Of a stretch of 64,000 nucleotides of DNA, positions 1 through 11,762 are shown one piece after another. This DNA is from Pelobates cultripes (taxonomy: Eukaryota; Chordata; Amphibia; Anura; Pelobatidae), in contig OW240912.1 of assembly GCA_933207985.1 (NCBI GenBank), positions 73,297,834-73,361,833 of the forward strand, written 5' to 3'. Each line of letters begins with the position of its first letter. The stretch's first letter is position 1. The position numbers and the translations under genes are program-made. The notes under the pieces are model-generated. The model was given only the letters and a program-made list of their open reading frames with translations, was not told where the DNA came from and did not search any database.

Positions 1-640
1 TTGAAAGATTATATCCTTGAATATTCTGTTCTTGCAAGTATGCATCTAGTAGCCGATTGAACATCTGTATGGACTCTGATAAAACCACTTCCTCAGGCAG
101 AGAATTCCACATCCTGATTGTTCTTACAGTAAAAAAACCTTTCCTTTGCCTTAGACGAATATACAAATATATTCGGGACCAATACAAACCATTGTGTGGA
201 AACCTATTCACAAACCGGACTTTACATAGGACACAAGGTCATGTGTTTAGACTGGAAGAAAGAAGATTTCATCTAAGACAAAGGGAAGGTTTTTTTTACT
301 GTAAGAACAGCAAGCATGTGGAATTCTCTGCCTGAAGAAGTGGTTTTATCAGAGTCCATACAGATGTTCAAATAGCTACTAGATGCATACTTGCAAAAAT
401 AGAATATTCAAGGATATAATCTTTTAATGTAGGGTAATAACTGCTTGATCCAAGGATACATCTGACTGCCATTCTGGGGTCAAGAAGGAATTTCTTTCCT
501 AGCTTGTTGCAAAATTGGAAGTGCTTCAAACTGGGGGTTTTTTTTGCCTTATTTTGGGTCAACAGCAAAAAACAAATGTGAGGAAGGCTGAACTTGATGG
601 ACCCAAGTCTCTTTTCAGCTATGTAACTATGTAACTATGT
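1..640 (+). repeat. Inverted pair of LINE 3' ends (CR1/L2-type RT tail)
   Basis: Bases 166-640 read on the plus strand as the end of a non-LTR reverse transcriptase (residues like YIRDQYKPLCGNLFTNRTL, RGHVFRLEE). A 3' UTR follows, ending in an 8-bp tandem tail (TATGTAAC repeats, about 615-642), as in CR1/L2-type LINEs. Bases 1-165 are close to the reverse complement of about 268-440, so the left end is a second, inverted copy of the same tail with roughly 100 bp between the arms. There is no intact ORF. The family is assigned from motif resemblance only. Confidence 0.6.
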
Positions 641-644
641 AAAT

Positions 645-1180
645 TCATAAAATGTGTGTGTGACATGGAGCAGCAAAGTGTGTGTGAGGGGGAAATGGGG
701 CGGCAGAGTGTAGATGAGGGGGACATGGGGCCGCAGAGTGTATATGAGGGGGACATGGGGCGACAGAGTGTGTGTGAGTGTGACATGGGTCAGCATGGGG
801 ACATGGGGCAGCAGAGAGATAGTGAGATTGACATGGGGCGGCAGAGTGATAGTGAGGTGGACATGGGGTGGCAGAGTGTGTTTGAGGGGGGACATGGGGC
901 AGCAGAGGGACATGAGGCAGCACAGTGTGTGAGTGGGACATGGGTCAGCAGGGGGACATGGGGCGGCAGAGTGATAGTGAGGTGGACATGGGGCGGCAAA
1001 GTGATAGTGAGGTGGACATGGGGCAGCAGGGGGACATGGGGCAGAAGGGTGTGTGTGAAGGGGACATGGTGAGGCAGGGGGACATGAAGCAGCAGAGAGT
1101 GTGTGAGGGGGGTTTAGGGCAGCAGGGGATATAAGTGGGACATGGGGCAGCACAGTGTGTGAGGGGGGTATGGTGTAGCA
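645..1180. repeat. G-rich minisatellite
   Basis: Degenerate tandem array built on GACATGGGGCGGCAGAGTG-like units, with spacers such as TGTGTGAGGG or ATAGTGAGGTG. It starts directly after the LINE tail. Purine and pyrimidine strand bias leaves long open frames on both strands. They encode only low-complexity repeats and are not genes. Confidence 0.85.
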
Positions 1181-1399
1181 GTGGTTGGTGCAGAGCTAGT
1201 GCAAGGATTTTTGTCTACAAAGGCAAATATGTATTTTGCTCCCCACAAAATTTGTCTTCACCGGTCTGTCTAATAACCCCCTTTTGCCCCTCTTACCCAT
1301 CATTTTGTGCATTTTACCACCTTTTCTTTTCTCTTTTGCATATGGTATCCCCTGTTTGTTATTCTTTTAATGCTATTGTGTCTTTATCTCAATTTTTTG

Positions 1400-1950
1400 G
1401 TCTCTTAATCACTTTGTGTCACACACTCACTCACTCAGTGGCTAATACACACAAACACATTGGCTCATACGCACACTCACTGGCTCTCTCTCACGTTCAC
1501 ACACACACACATTCACTAGCTCATAAACACACTGACTCTTACACACACACGCACATTCGCTGGCTCCAGGGCCGATCCTAGGGTCACGGTGCCTGGGTGT
1601 AGAATTTTTGTCGCTCCCAGGTGGGCGGGGTCATCTTTCTATCCCCTCCCCTTTGCAATGACTCCACCTTTCCATCTAGACACACACTCACTGAGAGACA
1701 CACACACTGACAGGCACAAATGCTGACAGATACGCTGGTACACAAAACAAGGAAGTCCAGCACTCAGCGTTTTAAATCACAACATACATAATTACACAAT
1801 TACACACACACTGCCCCATTGTATTCCTGACAATTGTTTTAGTGAATAACCTTGTCAGACATGAATTAACACACACCATCATAATCATCACAGACACACA
1901 TCATCATGGACACAGACACACCAAAACACAGTAACAGACATACACCCATT
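1400..1950. repeat. CA-rich simple repeat around a short GC-rich repeat piece
   Basis: ACACACTCACTGGCTC-type dinucleotide-rich DNA at about 1410-1565 and 1680-1950. A segment beginning CAGGGCCGATCCTAGG at about 1567-1650 lies between them and resembles the ends of hAT-type non-autonomous elements found elsewhere in the window. No gene is seen. Confidence 0.6.
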
Positions 1951-1953
1951 AAC

Positions 1954-2330
1954 GCATTATAGGAATGGAACATATCAGCTATGAAGAAAGGTTAACAAAT
2001 TTAAACCTCTTTATTTTAGAAAAACATCGCCTGAGAGGGGATATGATAACATTATACAAATATATTCGGGGCCAATACAAACCATTGTGTGGAAATCTAT
2101 TCACAAACCGGACTTTACATAGGACACGAGGTCATGTCTTTAGACTGGAAGAAGAAAGATTTTGTCTAAGCAAAGGAAAGGTTTTTTTTACTGTAAGAAC
2201 AATAAGGATGTGTAATTTTCTGCCTGAAGAAGTGGCTTTATCAGAGTCTTTACAGATGTTCAAACAACAACTAGATGCATACTTGCAAAAGCAGTTCAGG
2301 TGTGTTATGTGACAGGGTAGGCAGGTAGTT
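1954..2330 (+). pseudogene. LINE reverse-transcriptase C-terminal remnant
   Basis: An open stretch (1965-2312, 115 codons) encodes the same RT tail as the copy at 166-440: LRGDMITLYKYIRGQYKPL, then RTRGHVFRLEEERF, then NFLPEEVALSESLQMF. This matches the conserved C-terminal segment of CR1/L2/Rex-type LINE polyproteins, where such residues follow the RT and thumb. It is truncated at both ends, with no RT catalytic motifs and no 3' tail, so it is a dead fragment. The L1-like element at 2393 landed about 60 bp downstream. Confidence 0.6.
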
Positions 2331-2376
2331 ACTCAGCAGAGGATTGCCAGCGAGTCGCATACGGGGGGAGTTTCTA

Positions 2377-2392
2377 GGGCTGGGAGGTTTTC
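2377..2392. repeat. Target-site duplication, left copy
   Basis: GGGCTGGGAGGTTTTC here is repeated exactly at 7680-7695, bounding the L1-like insertion. A 16-bp TSD is typical of L1 target-primed reverse transcription. Confidence 0.93.
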
Positions 2393-2806
2393 TTTTTTTT
2401 TCAATTTGAAATTATGTTTTTTATTGATGTTTCACATTGGTTAGCTTTTGGCGCCTGCTCGCCAGGGTACAGAATAAAACGGGAAAGTGCAGGGACATTT
2501 TGTTACAGCATGGGGGTTGTACAATACATTTATAGGTTCCCTCCGAGTTGGTCCCCCCTTCGCTTCCCACTTTTTCCCCGGTGATTTTCCCCCTTCCCTC
2601 TGTTGTATCCTGTGTTGCCTTATCAGGGCTCGTTTATTTTTCTTGTGTTTCTTCGGTTGCCCTGTTGTGCTGGTTGCTCTGTTATGTGGCCCTGCTCTAG
2701 TGGTGTTGTGCGCTGGTGCCGCGGGTTTTCTCTTGTTGGGCCTTCCCTCCCCCTTGCTCCCCCCTTCCTGGTGGTGTCGCTTCCTCTGGGTGGTGTTAGG
2801 GTGAGC

Positions 2807-5646
2807 TTATTGTTCTTGTATGTACTCCTGCCAACGCCTCCCTGCTGTGTCCGTATGTTTCCGCGTTCCTAAGTGTTTGTTTGCCATCAGCTCATATTTC
2901 CAGTTTAGGGAGATTTGATCTAGGAGAGCCTCTTTTGTAGGCGCTGTTGGAGACTTCCATGCCCGCGCTATGAGTGTTACTGCTGCTATGAGCAAGTGAA
3001 ATAAAAGCTTTTCCTCAGTTTTACTTAGTGTGGCTGGAATCATGAATAGTATACTTTGTTCTATAGTTAGAGGCCATGGTCTATCTAATATGTCTTCCGC
3101 AATTTTTCCCACCTCCCCCCAGTATTGTCTAATTTTTGTGCAGGACCACCCTATGTGGCTCATGGAGCCCCCCGTGTCCCCACAACGCCAGCATATATTG
3201 GGTGTGTTGGGGTATATTGTTGTTAATTTTTCTGGCACCATGTACCATCTGTATTGTAGTTTTCGAATGGTTTCTAAGTGTGTGGTGCACCGTGTATTTC
3301 CCTTGTGTATCTCGAAAGCCCGCTTCCATACATCTGTTTCCAGTGTTTTCCCCAGTTCCGTGTGCCATGCTTTTTGGAAACTCTTTTCGGTCTCTGTCTG
3401 GTCCTCTAGTAGGGCTGTGTATAGTGTTGAGAGTGTTTTCTTTGGGGGCCTGTCTGTCAGGCAGAGATTTTCTACCTTATGTATTAAAGGCTCATCTTGT
3501 TGTAGTGTGATTCCTGCGAGTAGGGATTTGATTTGTAGGTAAGGGAACAGTGCCTTGCTGGGCATGTTATATTGGGTTTGGAGTTCTGGGAAGGGTATCA
3601 GGCTATTGTCTCTATATAAGTGGCTGATCGTGGTGCAGCCTGCTTCCTTCCACATTTTGACATCAAGGGAGGGGATGCCCACCGCCAGGCATGAGATTGG
3701 GGCTTGTCCTTTTATGGCTCTGTGGTCTCTCTCCCCTGCCTTCTGCTCTTCCCAGTGTTTTAGGGTCAGGGCTGTGGTTGGTAGGGGTTGGAAGAGTTTA
3801 GGACGTAGGGATCCCAGGAGCCAGAAGAGGTCTCGTATCGTTTGTTTGTTTGCCCAGTGTGCTTCTATCTGGGCCCATTGTAACGGTTCCCCCTCCGCTG
3901 TAGCAGTTTTGATTACTGTTAATTGGGCTGCTCTATAATATGTCTTTATGCATGGTAGGCCTAGTCCCCCCCTCATGGTCGGTTGTTGTAAGATCCCTGA
4001 GGCTATCCTAGGCCTCTTGTTGGCCCATATAAAACGGTTAAACAGTCTCTGCATGGAGGATATGTACGTTTTTGGCAGTTGTATGGGGAGGGTGCGTAGT
4101 AGGTATTGGAGCTTGGGTAGCAGCATCATTTTGATCGCTGACAGTCGCCCCACCCAGGACAGGTACTTCCCCGTCCAGGATTCCAGTGTGGTGGCAATCT
4201 CTTTCATGAGCGCAATATAGTTTTTGTCTAGGAGTTTGCTTAGATTCGGTGGGATTTTTATGCCCAGGAATGTCAAGTGGTCAGACCTCCAATCAAAGGG
4301 GAATGTGGCTTTGAGTCTCTCCAGTGTGTCCTCCCGGATCCCCACGCTTATGGCTTGTGTTTTATGTATGTTTAGCTTGTAGTATGAGTGTTTTCCGTAT
4401 TCCGTTATAGTGGCCATCAAGTTTGGTAGAGACATGTGTGGTTGGGTAAGGGTTAGCAGGATGTCATCGGCGAATAAGTTCGCCTTGTATTCTTTGTCCC
4501 CTATTGTCACTCCATGGATGGATGTGTTTTGACGTATGGCCGCCGCCAGCGGCTCCAAGGCCATCACATATAGTAGTGGTGAGAGGGGCACCCCTGGCGG
4601 GAGCCATTGGTTATGGTGAGGGGGTCCGAGACGAATCCCGCGTTTAAGACCTGTGCTGTGGGGGCGCTATATAGTGCCCTGACCGCCGAGAGGAAGCCCT
4701 CTGGTGCCTCGAATTTATGAAGGACTTGTTCCAGGAACTCCCAGCCCAACCGGTCAAAAGCCTTCTCCGCATCTAGCGACAACAGCACACACCCCACTTT
4801 CATGCGTTGGGCGCTGTGTATGATGTTCATGACTTTCCTAGTGTTATCGCCTCCTTGCCTGTTTTTGATGAACCCTACTTGATCTGTGTGTATAATGTGT
4901 GGTAATAATGAGCCCAGTCTCCGCGCGTAGATTTTCGCGTAAAGCTTGGCATTTGTGTTCAATAGGGATATGGGGCGGAAGTTCTGTGGGCATGTGGGTG
5001 GCTTCCCTGGCTTGGGGAGTGTGATAATATGTGCCAGTAGTGTCTCGGCGGGTAGTTTGTGGAGGCGGGTGGCTTCATTGAATGCGTTTGTTAGGTGCGG
5101 TGCTAGGATGGTATGAAATTTTTTGTAGTAGCCGTTGGCGAAGCCGTCCGGGCCTGGGGATTTGCCCGACGGCAGGCTGAGAATGGCTGTTGTTACCTCT
5201 TCTTGTGTTATTATAGCGTTGAGTGCTTGTTGGTGTTGAATCGTAAAGGTGGGTAGCTGTATTGCGTCTAGATAAGTTTTTATGGCCTGTGTTTGTGGTT
5301 GAGGTGTGTGTGGGTCGTCCGCCAGGTTGTATAGAGAAGTGTAATATTTAGCGAAATTGTTGCTTATGTCCCTAGGTGCTGTTACTTTGTGTCCTGCTTC
5401 CGTGGTGAGGTATGCTATCTTGTGTTTTATTTGTGTCGCTTTGAGGCGTTGCGCTACTAGTTTGCTTGCCTTGTTTCCTTGTGAGTAGTTGGTCGCTTTA
5501 AGCTTGCACAGGTAGTGACCGGTCTGTTCTAGGGCTTGTTTGTGTATTTCTCGTGTTATTCCCATGATGCGGGTTTTTAGTTCTTGTGTTGGGGTAGATT
5601 GGTTTTGATTTGTGAGGTCCTGGAGTTCTTTTTGCCACTCTCGCAT
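2807..5646 (-). pseudogene. L1-like ORF2: reverse transcriptase and C-terminal Cys region
   Basis: Two overlapping open stretches (5646-4564 and 4591-2807) form one RT gene. Motifs in order: FRPISLLNTNAKLYAKI; QVGFIKNRQGGDNTRKV; LLSLDAEKAFDRLGWEF (motif A, catalytic Asp); NGSRQGCP (motif B); LFADDILLTL (motif C, catalytic Asp pair); then thumb and a C-terminal Cys/His segment, CWRCGDTGGSMSHIGWSC. At RQGCP the frame changes. The run of C residues looks one base short, which accounts for the shift to the frame starting PLSPLLYVMALEPLA. Apart from this lesion and the upstream endonuclease deletion the region is well preserved, suggesting a moderately young insertion. Confidence 0.9.
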
Positions 5647-5666
5647 TTGTTTTTGAGCTTTTCTTT

Positions 5667-6002
5667 TTAGGAAGGCTGCTCTCTGTTTGTTATTGTGTAT
5701 TCCACATCGTTAAATGTTCCTACCACTATTACATATCTTCCCCCTTCGTCTATCTCTAGGTGGGTGAGGGTAAATGCTATGTCCTTGCTAATAAGTATGG
5801 AGGCCCCTTTCGATTTGCTCGTGTGTGTGGCGTGGTATTGGTAGGGATAATCTTGCAAGAACAGTGGTGCATGTGCGTTTGTTTTAAAGTGGGTTTCCTG
5901 AAGGCACACTACAGCCGGTTTGTGTCGGTTAAGGTCTCTGCGAAGCAGATTCCTTTTGGATGGGTGGTTAAGGCCTTTTGTGTTGTGTGTGTATATTTTC
6001 AT
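5667..6002 (-). pseudogene. L1-like ORF2 start: truncated APE endonuclease
   Basis: The start of ORF2 encodes the AP-endonuclease-like domain that nicks target DNA. Visible signatures are the N-terminal YTHNTKGLNHPSKR (Asn motif), VVCLQETHFK (catalytic Glu motif) and SILISKDIAF. After about 105 residues the frame ends abruptly (TITNREQPS). The remaining APE motifs (the usual GDFN, SRID and SDH boxes) are absent. The following DNA resumes in another frame with the coiled linker that precedes RT, so a deletion of at least several hundred bp joined the two parts near 5690. The endonuclease must be inactive. Confidence 0.82.
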
Positions 6003-6610
6003 GGTGGGTTGTACCTTGGGGTTTCGGTTGGCTGTATTGTCGTCTTTCTTGTTTGCGGGAGTACCCCCCTTCCCAGCTTACTCGACTTGGGTGGTGTCTC
6101 CCTGGTGGACCTGGTTTTTAATACTCTGTATGTACGCTCGCCGTATTGCCTGGCGGAACCTTGGGTTACCTGTGGCATGGTAATCATACAATGTGAAACA
6201 TAGAAAACAAAACAGTTAAACAATTTAAACACAGTAACTAAAACATGTATGGTAAAACATATTGCCGTGTGATCGGCCTTGCGCCACATAAGGGCGCCGT
6301 GGGGGAGGAAGCGGAGTGCTTCCATGCCTGAGCGAATCGGTCTGTTGGCCTCGTGTTTTGCTTATTACGGTGTTGAGTTTGCCCCTATTTTAGACCTTCT
6401 GTGTCTGGCATTGGGCTACTGCTTACAGTCCTTGCGAGGTTGCCACCTGGGTCATTCCGTGTGGCGTGGCTGTCTATGTGTTGGGGTTTGGGTGGGATAC
6501 CCTCGTTAACCCCCGACCCTGTGTAGGTGGTTCCCCCCGTTGTTATATTAGTCCCCAAAACAGTTTGTGTGGTACTTGCCACTGCATGTGACCCATGCGG
6601 GTTCTCTCAG

Positions 6611-7567
6611 TCAGTTCTTAGAGACTCTCTTCCACGACGGATTGAGCCTGTCTCTTCCTGTTGCGCTGTGTTGGTCCCGTGGTGGCGGTAGGCCCCAGTC
6701 TCTGAGAGCCCGCTCTCCGGCCTCCGGGGTCATAATGGCGGTGGTTTTCCCCTCATTAGTGATCAGGAGCTTGACCGGGAATCCCCATCTATAGGGTTTC
6801 TTGTGTAATCTCAGTTGTTCTGTGATGCCAGCGAAGGTTTTTCTTTTCTTCAATGTCGCCGCTGAAATGTCTGCATATATCGCCGTTCCTTGGTATGGAG
6901 GTGGTAGGTTTGGACGTTGCCTGCTTGCTCTCATGATGTTTTCTTTGGTATGAAAGTAGTGTAATCGCACCAGCACATCTCTCGGTGCATCTGTGGTTAG
7001 GAATCGTGGTTTAGGCACGCGGTGGTAGCGGTCTAGCAGCAGCATGTCTTGGTGTACGTCTGGTATCAGGGCTTTGAATAGGCCCTGTAGATGGGCATGC
7101 AGGTCCGCCGTCCCAACTGATTCCACTATCCCTCTCAATCTGAGGTTATTGCGGCGGGAGCGGTCCTCCATGTCAGCAATTTTGGCTTCAAAGGTCGCCA
7201 TGTTATTTTGTATATCTTCCATGGTGGCTCTCATGTCGTTGCATGCTTCGGCGTGGTCCGCCATTTTTTCTTCCAGCGTGGAAGTGCGTTCCCCCAGCTC
7301 TCGGATATCTGACCTTATTTCTTTCAAGGAAGTCTGTAGGGTGATTTGCAGCTTGGTATGCATGGTGTCCAGCATTCTTTGTAGAATCCCCTGTGTCACT
7401 GGGGCATCTTCTGTGGCTGGGGATGGGATATCGGCCGGCTCGTCGCGGGCGCCATCTTGGGCCTCCTCTGGAGGAGTTCCCGCCGGTTTTTGCCGTGCCG
7501 TGCGGGCGGTGAAAAAGCCCGTTCCGTCGGCCTTGTCGGTGTGCCGTCTGCCCTTCTGTTGGGACAT
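6611..7567 (-). CDS. L1-like ORF1 protein (RNA-binding chaperone)
   Basis: Open frame of 318 codons without internal stop. In L1 elements ORF1p trimerises through a coiled coil, binds element RNA and forms the transposition particle. What shows it: a low-complexity charged N-terminus (residues 1-60); a heptad-like helical region (about 65-140, with KEIRSDIRELGERTSTLEEK); then the RRM hallmark RRNNLRLRGI (about 145); and a C-terminal domain containing DVLVRLHYFHTKENIMRASR (about 210) and YADISAATLKKRK. This order and length fit L1/Tx1 ORF1. It starts 112 bp inside the element's 5' end and precedes ORF2 by about 600 bp. It is the only apparently intact ORF of the element. Confidence 0.85.
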   Translation of the reverse strand: MSQQKGRRHTDKADGTGFFTARTARQKPAGTPPEEAQDGARDEPADIPSPATEDAPVTQGILQRMLDTMHTKLQITLQTSLKEIRSDIRELGERTSTLEEKMADHAEACNDMRATMEDIQNNMATFEAKIADMEDRSRRNNLRLRGIVESVGTADLHAHLQGLFKALIPDVHQDMLLLDRYHRVPKPRFLTTDAPRDVLVRLHYFHTKENIMRASRQRPNLPPPYQGTAIYADISAATLKKRKTFAGITEQLRLHKKPYRWGFPVKLLITNEGKTTAIMTPEAGERALRDWGLPPPRDQHSATGRDRLNPSWKRVSKN

Positions 7568-7679
7568 TGTTATAGGTACGTGGTGGGTTAGTGGGTGCTC
7601 GTAGCGCTAATTAGGAGGCCTGTGGAGCCGGAGCTACTCCAGCATGCGACCGCCGCGGCTGAGCGTCAGGCCACGCCCC

Positions 7680-7695
7680 GGGCTGGGAGGTTTTC
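7680..7695. repeat. Target-site duplication, right copy
   Basis: Exact copy of 2377-2392. It marks the 5' boundary of the minus-strand L1-like element. Confidence 0.93.
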
Positions 7696-7967
7696 AATGC
7701 AGCATTCTGAAACAGCCACTCACTCTCCTGATCCCTACCGTGTTCCAAGCTGGGACACTCTTCCCTGCAGAGCCCCCCTCATTCTAGTGCTTGGTCACAA
7801 ATGCCCCCTCAAATGACCCTGGTGGTCACTGGTATCCTATATCCGTTCCCTGGCAGTCCGGTGGTGAATAGCAGGAAGCGCACGTCCTGTTGCTTCATAT
7901 CATAATACCCACTCCTTCACGACTGCAGCTTTCAGTGTTGTCAGAGCGCAGGCTGAGAATCTCTCAT
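7696..7967. other. Unassigned DNA
   Basis: Continues the pre-insertion locus from 2376. No coding or RNA feature is recognised. Confidence 0.5.
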
Positions 7968-8325
7968 TTACTGACAACCACACATACACAAACACACTCA
8001 CTGACAGACACACTCGCTGACATACACCCAAACACTGACAGACACATACTCATACACACACTTACTGACAGTCACACTGACAGACACATTTACTGACATA
8101 CACATACACTCACACACTCACTGACAGACACACACTTGCTGACAGACACACAATTACTGATAGACATACACTTACTGACAGACATACACACACACACTCA
8201 CTGACAGACACACACTTACTGGAAGACACACACACACACTCACTGACAGACACACATATACTTACTGACAGACATACACACACACTTACTCTCAGACATA
8301 TGCACACACACTCACACTCACTTAC
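7968..8325. repeat. CACTGACAGACACACA microsatellite
   Basis: Tandem CACTGACAGACACACA/CTTACTGACAGACATACA units with CA runs. They directly precede an L2-like LINE fragment. Confidence 0.85.
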
Positions 8326-9735
8326 TGTGGATACGGCACTGACCAAAGTATCCAATGATCTACTCGCTGCAAAATCTGGTGGTCACTACTCTATCCTAAT
8401 TCTCCTTGACCTTTCTGCGGCTTTTGACACTGTTGATCATCAACATCAACAGCTTCTTCTCATCCTCTGCAATATCGGTTTACAAGATATTGCTCTCTCC
8501 TGCTGCACCGCCTACCTCTTCCAGTGCTCTTTCAGTGTTTCTTTCTCTGGCTCTGCTTGGTGTCCCCCAAGGTTCAGTCCTTGGTCCCCTACTGTTCTCC
8601 ATCTATGCTGCCTCCCTTGGTAAACTCATTAGCTCCTTTGGTTTCCAATATAATTTCTATGAGGATGACACGCAAATCCATCTGTCCTCTCCTGATCTCT
8701 CCCCGTCCCTCTTGACTAGTGTCTCTGACTACCTCTCTGCTATTTCTAACTAGATGGCTGCCCACTTCCTTTAACTCAACTTGACAAAAACTGATATTCT
8801 GGTCTTTCCTCCCTCAAGTGTTGCTACTCCAATGTCCCTCCAAGTCACAGTGCTACCATCAGCTCCACCACGCTGGCTCGCTGCCTAGGTGTTCTCTTTG
8901 ACTCTGACCTCTCCTTCACGCCTCATGTTCAGTCTATTGCCAAATCCTGCCACTTCAATCTCAAAAACATTGCTCGCATCCAACCCTACATAATGCCAGA
9001 TGTGACTAAGGTGTTGGTCCTTTCCACTGTCCTTTCTTGCCTTGACTACTGTAATCCGCTTCTCAGTAGGCTTACGTGTTTCCAACTTGCACCGTTACAG
9101 TCCATAATGAATGCGGTGGCAAGGCTCATCTTCCTGTACGCCCGCACCTCCCATGCCTCACCCTTCTGTCAGTCCCTACATTGGCTTCCTGTAAGATATA
9201 GGGCTCAATTTAAAATTCTGGTTCTTGCTTTCAAATCTCTACATAATGCTGCGCCCACCTATCTATCCTCCCTTATACACAAGTATGTCCCGCCTAGGCC
9301 CTTATGCTCTGCTGAAGACTTACGTCTATCTTCTGTCCGTACTCCCACCTTTTGATGCTCACCTTCAAGACTTCTCGAAGTGCTGCACCGTTCCTGTGGA
9401 ACTCACTTCCCTCCTCTGTTAAATGCTCAACCAGTCTCCACTCCTTCAAAAAATCATTAAAAACCTACTTCTTCATAAAAGCATATCAATTAAACTGCTA
9501 ATACCTCCCGACTGATTCCACTCTTGCAACTGTCATTAGTCTAATACTATCCTTACCTTTTGTGCCACTTTACCCCACTCCCTCTAGCAAGATCATTGAG
9601 CAGGGCCCTCAACCCCTCTATTCCTGTGTGTCCAACTTGTCTGGTTACAACTATATGTTTGTTCATCCACCCACTGTAAAGCGCTATGGAATTTGTTGGC
9701 GCTATATAAATAATAACATAATAATAACTTACTGA
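8326..9735 (+). pseudogene. L2-like LINE, 5'-truncated and frameshifted
   Basis: The reverse transcriptase of an L2-clade non-LTR retrotransposon is readable in shifting frames. Around 8400: [14 protein letters not shown] (motif A). At 8550: [18 protein letters not shown] (motif B), in the next frame. At 8650: [11 protein letters not shown] (motif C, with the usual Ala replaced by Glu but both Asp kept). At 9000-9350: the thumb and tail, SCLDYCNPLLS, LHWLPVRYRAQFKILVLAFK, AAPTYLSSLI. The 3' UTR ends TGTAAAGCGCTATGGAATTTG followed by GGCGCTATATAAATAATAA and an ATA-rich tail (to about 9735), the classic L2 3' end. Endonuclease and N-terminus are absent. Confidence 0.88.
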
Positions 9736-10860
9736 TAGACACATACACACTTACACAGTTTTGCACACAGACTAAAAAATTAATTGTATTGTTTGTTGCT
9801 CCTACCCTTAGGAGTCTTCTGGGTCCTCTCCATCAGGTCCAGTGACTTTCATGCTCTTCCTGCTCCTCTCTCCTCACTCGCGCTGTTTAGTGATGCAGGG
9901 CCAGAATTACGTCATATTCCGGCTCCCAGCATCACCACAGAGGGCACGCGAGGGAGCAGGAAGATCATCAGCACAGGCAGTGCTCCATCACCGCCGCCTG
10001 CCTCCTTCCTCACTCGGGCCGGTATATTGCTGCAGAGTAGGCACCTGCCTCTGGGATAAGCAGGTGCCTAATCTGCCTTGCTACATAACCGCCATTCCGG
10101 GGGCGCCCTTAGGTGGCCAGCTGGCCACCTGCTGGGCTCTTTGTGACAGGCCATCGGCCTGCTCGACACGGCACCCCCAACTCCTGGCGCCTGGGATTGG
10201 CCCTGGCTGGCTCATACACACAGGCACATTCATTGGCTCATACACACAGACTACCTCTTACACACACAAACACACTGCCACTTACACAATTAAGCTCTTA
10301 CACAGACATACACACTTACTGGCTCTGCAAGAAACATGGCCAGTCCTATCACATAAAAACTCTCTATCTATTCTTTCTCAATCCTCCTTTTCCCAACTGT
10401 CTAAACCCTTCATTTCCACTCTCTCCCGGTTTCTCTATCTGTGGCAGCATTTCATATCTTTTTTTTTATTCCTATTTTTTCTACTGTTCATTTTCCAATG
10501 TGGCTGGAGTCTGCATCCTCTCACGTCTCCCAACTGTAACACCTTCAAGGGGACATCCCTACTTTAGGATCCTGTTACACCAGGAAACTGGCAGAAAAGT
10601 GTGCACTAGAACGGGGCAAAGATTGCTTAAGTAGTGCTCCTTGCATGGTCTGCTATGTTGGGGGTTGGTCTGAAAGGCTGTCATACAGCCTGGGTGCTTG
10701 GTCCTCTATCTGGGCAGCCTGCCCATTGTGGGTCTTGCCAGTAATGCAAGCTGTCTTTTGATGCCCCCCCTCACACCCGCTCCCATGATTCCATACCTCC
10801 AAGTGTTGAGAGAAGTGTTATATTTCACCCTGCATTTGTATATGGTATACTACACTCCTT
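9736..10860. other. Repeat-rich spacer without gene
   Basis: Short CA-rich stretch, then GC-rich DNA (about 9880-10210) with a hairpin-like GGTGGCCAGCTGGCCACC at about 10112. A second CA repeat lies at 10205-10320 and pyrimidine-rich DNA follows. Open frames here are short and overlapping, with no recognisable protein. Confidence 0.5.
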
Positions 10861-10863
10861 AGA

Positions 10864-11130
10864 ATGCTGTGCCAAAAGATGTGAGTGATTTTGACAAGGG
10901 CCAAATAGCGATGGCTAGATGACTGGGTTGGAGCATGTCCATGACAGTAAGTCTGCAGTGGTTAGTAACTACCAAAAGTGGTGCAAGGAAGGACAATGGG
11001 TGAACCTCCATCAGGTTCATTGGTGCAGATCTCTTCAGTTGTTGTCTGTTCATAGATCTTTCTGCCTTACATTTTATCTTCAGCAAGTGAAATGTAAATG
11101 CATGCTGGATTCAGATGAGTTCAGGTGATT
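10864..11130 (+). pseudogene. Tc1-like transposase N-terminal fragment
   Basis: Plus-strand translation gives VSDFDKGQIAMAR, stop, LGWSMSMT, then after frame breaks YQKWCKEGQW. These resemble the helix-turn-helix DNA-binding part of Tc1/mariner transposases, with about 80 residues partly recoverable. No catalytic domain follows, because a TTAA MITE begins at 11166. The Tc1 fragment after it is on the opposite strand, so the two are separate relics or a rearranged element. Confidence 0.5.
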
Positions 11131-11165
11131 GACTTGGCCATTGTAGAATATTCCACTTCTTTGCC

Positions 11166-11762
11166 TTAAAGGGACACCATAGTCACCAGAACAACAACAG
11201 CGTATTGAATTTGTTCTGGTGAGTAGAATAATTACCTTCAGGCTTTTTGCTGTAAACACTGTCTTTTCAGAGAACATGCAGTGTTTACATTACAACCTAG
11301 TGATAACTTGACTGGCCACTCCTCAGATGTCTGTTAGAGATCCTTCCTGGGTCATAGCTGCCTAAAATGCATCCAAACATTCAGTATCTCCTCCCTCTGC
11401 ATGCAGACACTGAACTTTCCTCATAGAGATTCAATGATTCAATTCATCTCTATGAGGATATGCTGATTGGCCAGGGCTGTGTTTGAATGCTGGCTCTGCA
11501 CCTGATCTGCCTCTTTGTCAGTCTCAGCCAATCCTATGGGGAAGCATTGTGATGGGATCAGACTACCACTTCTGATGATGTCAGCAGTCTGCTTGATTTT
11601 CTGAGGCAAACAGCATGCAGAGTTACAGCTTCAGGCTTGAATACAGTAAGATTTTGCTATATTTATGGAGGCATGAATGGCCCAGGGGGGCTAGACGGTG
11701 GTTTTAACACTATAGGGTCAGGAATACATGTTTGTGTTCCCGACCCTATAGTGATCCTTTAA
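11166..11762. mobile_element. TTAA-flanked palindromic MITE, family A
   Basis: Begins TTAAAGGGACACCATAGTC and ends CCCTATAGTGATCCTTTAA, giving imperfect terminal inverted repeats bounded by TTAA. This fits piggyBac-type target choice. An internal hairpin surrounds TCATAGAGATTCAATG / CATCTCTATGAGGA near 11420-11460. There is no ORF. Relatives occur at 12270, 14684, 20235 (minus) and, more diverged, 44520 and 47950. Confidence 0.8.

Larger units (their letters stand above)
2393..7679 (-). mobile_element. L1/Tx1-like LINE, 5'-complete but internally deleted
   Basis: This 5.3-kb insertion lies between exact 16-bp TSDs. On the minus strand it has a 112-bp GC-rich 5' UTR beginning GGGGCGTGGCCTGAC, ORF1 (7567-6611), ORF2 pieces (6002 to 2807), a roughly 410-bp 3' UTR, a polyadenylation signal (AATAAA, plus coordinates 2420-2425) and a poly(A) tail (T-run at about 2393-2400). 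The 5' end appears complete because ORF1 and its leader are present. ORF2 lost much of the endonuclease and the link to RT at about 5690 and also has a frameshift near 4590, so it cannot move by itself. Confidence 0.92.
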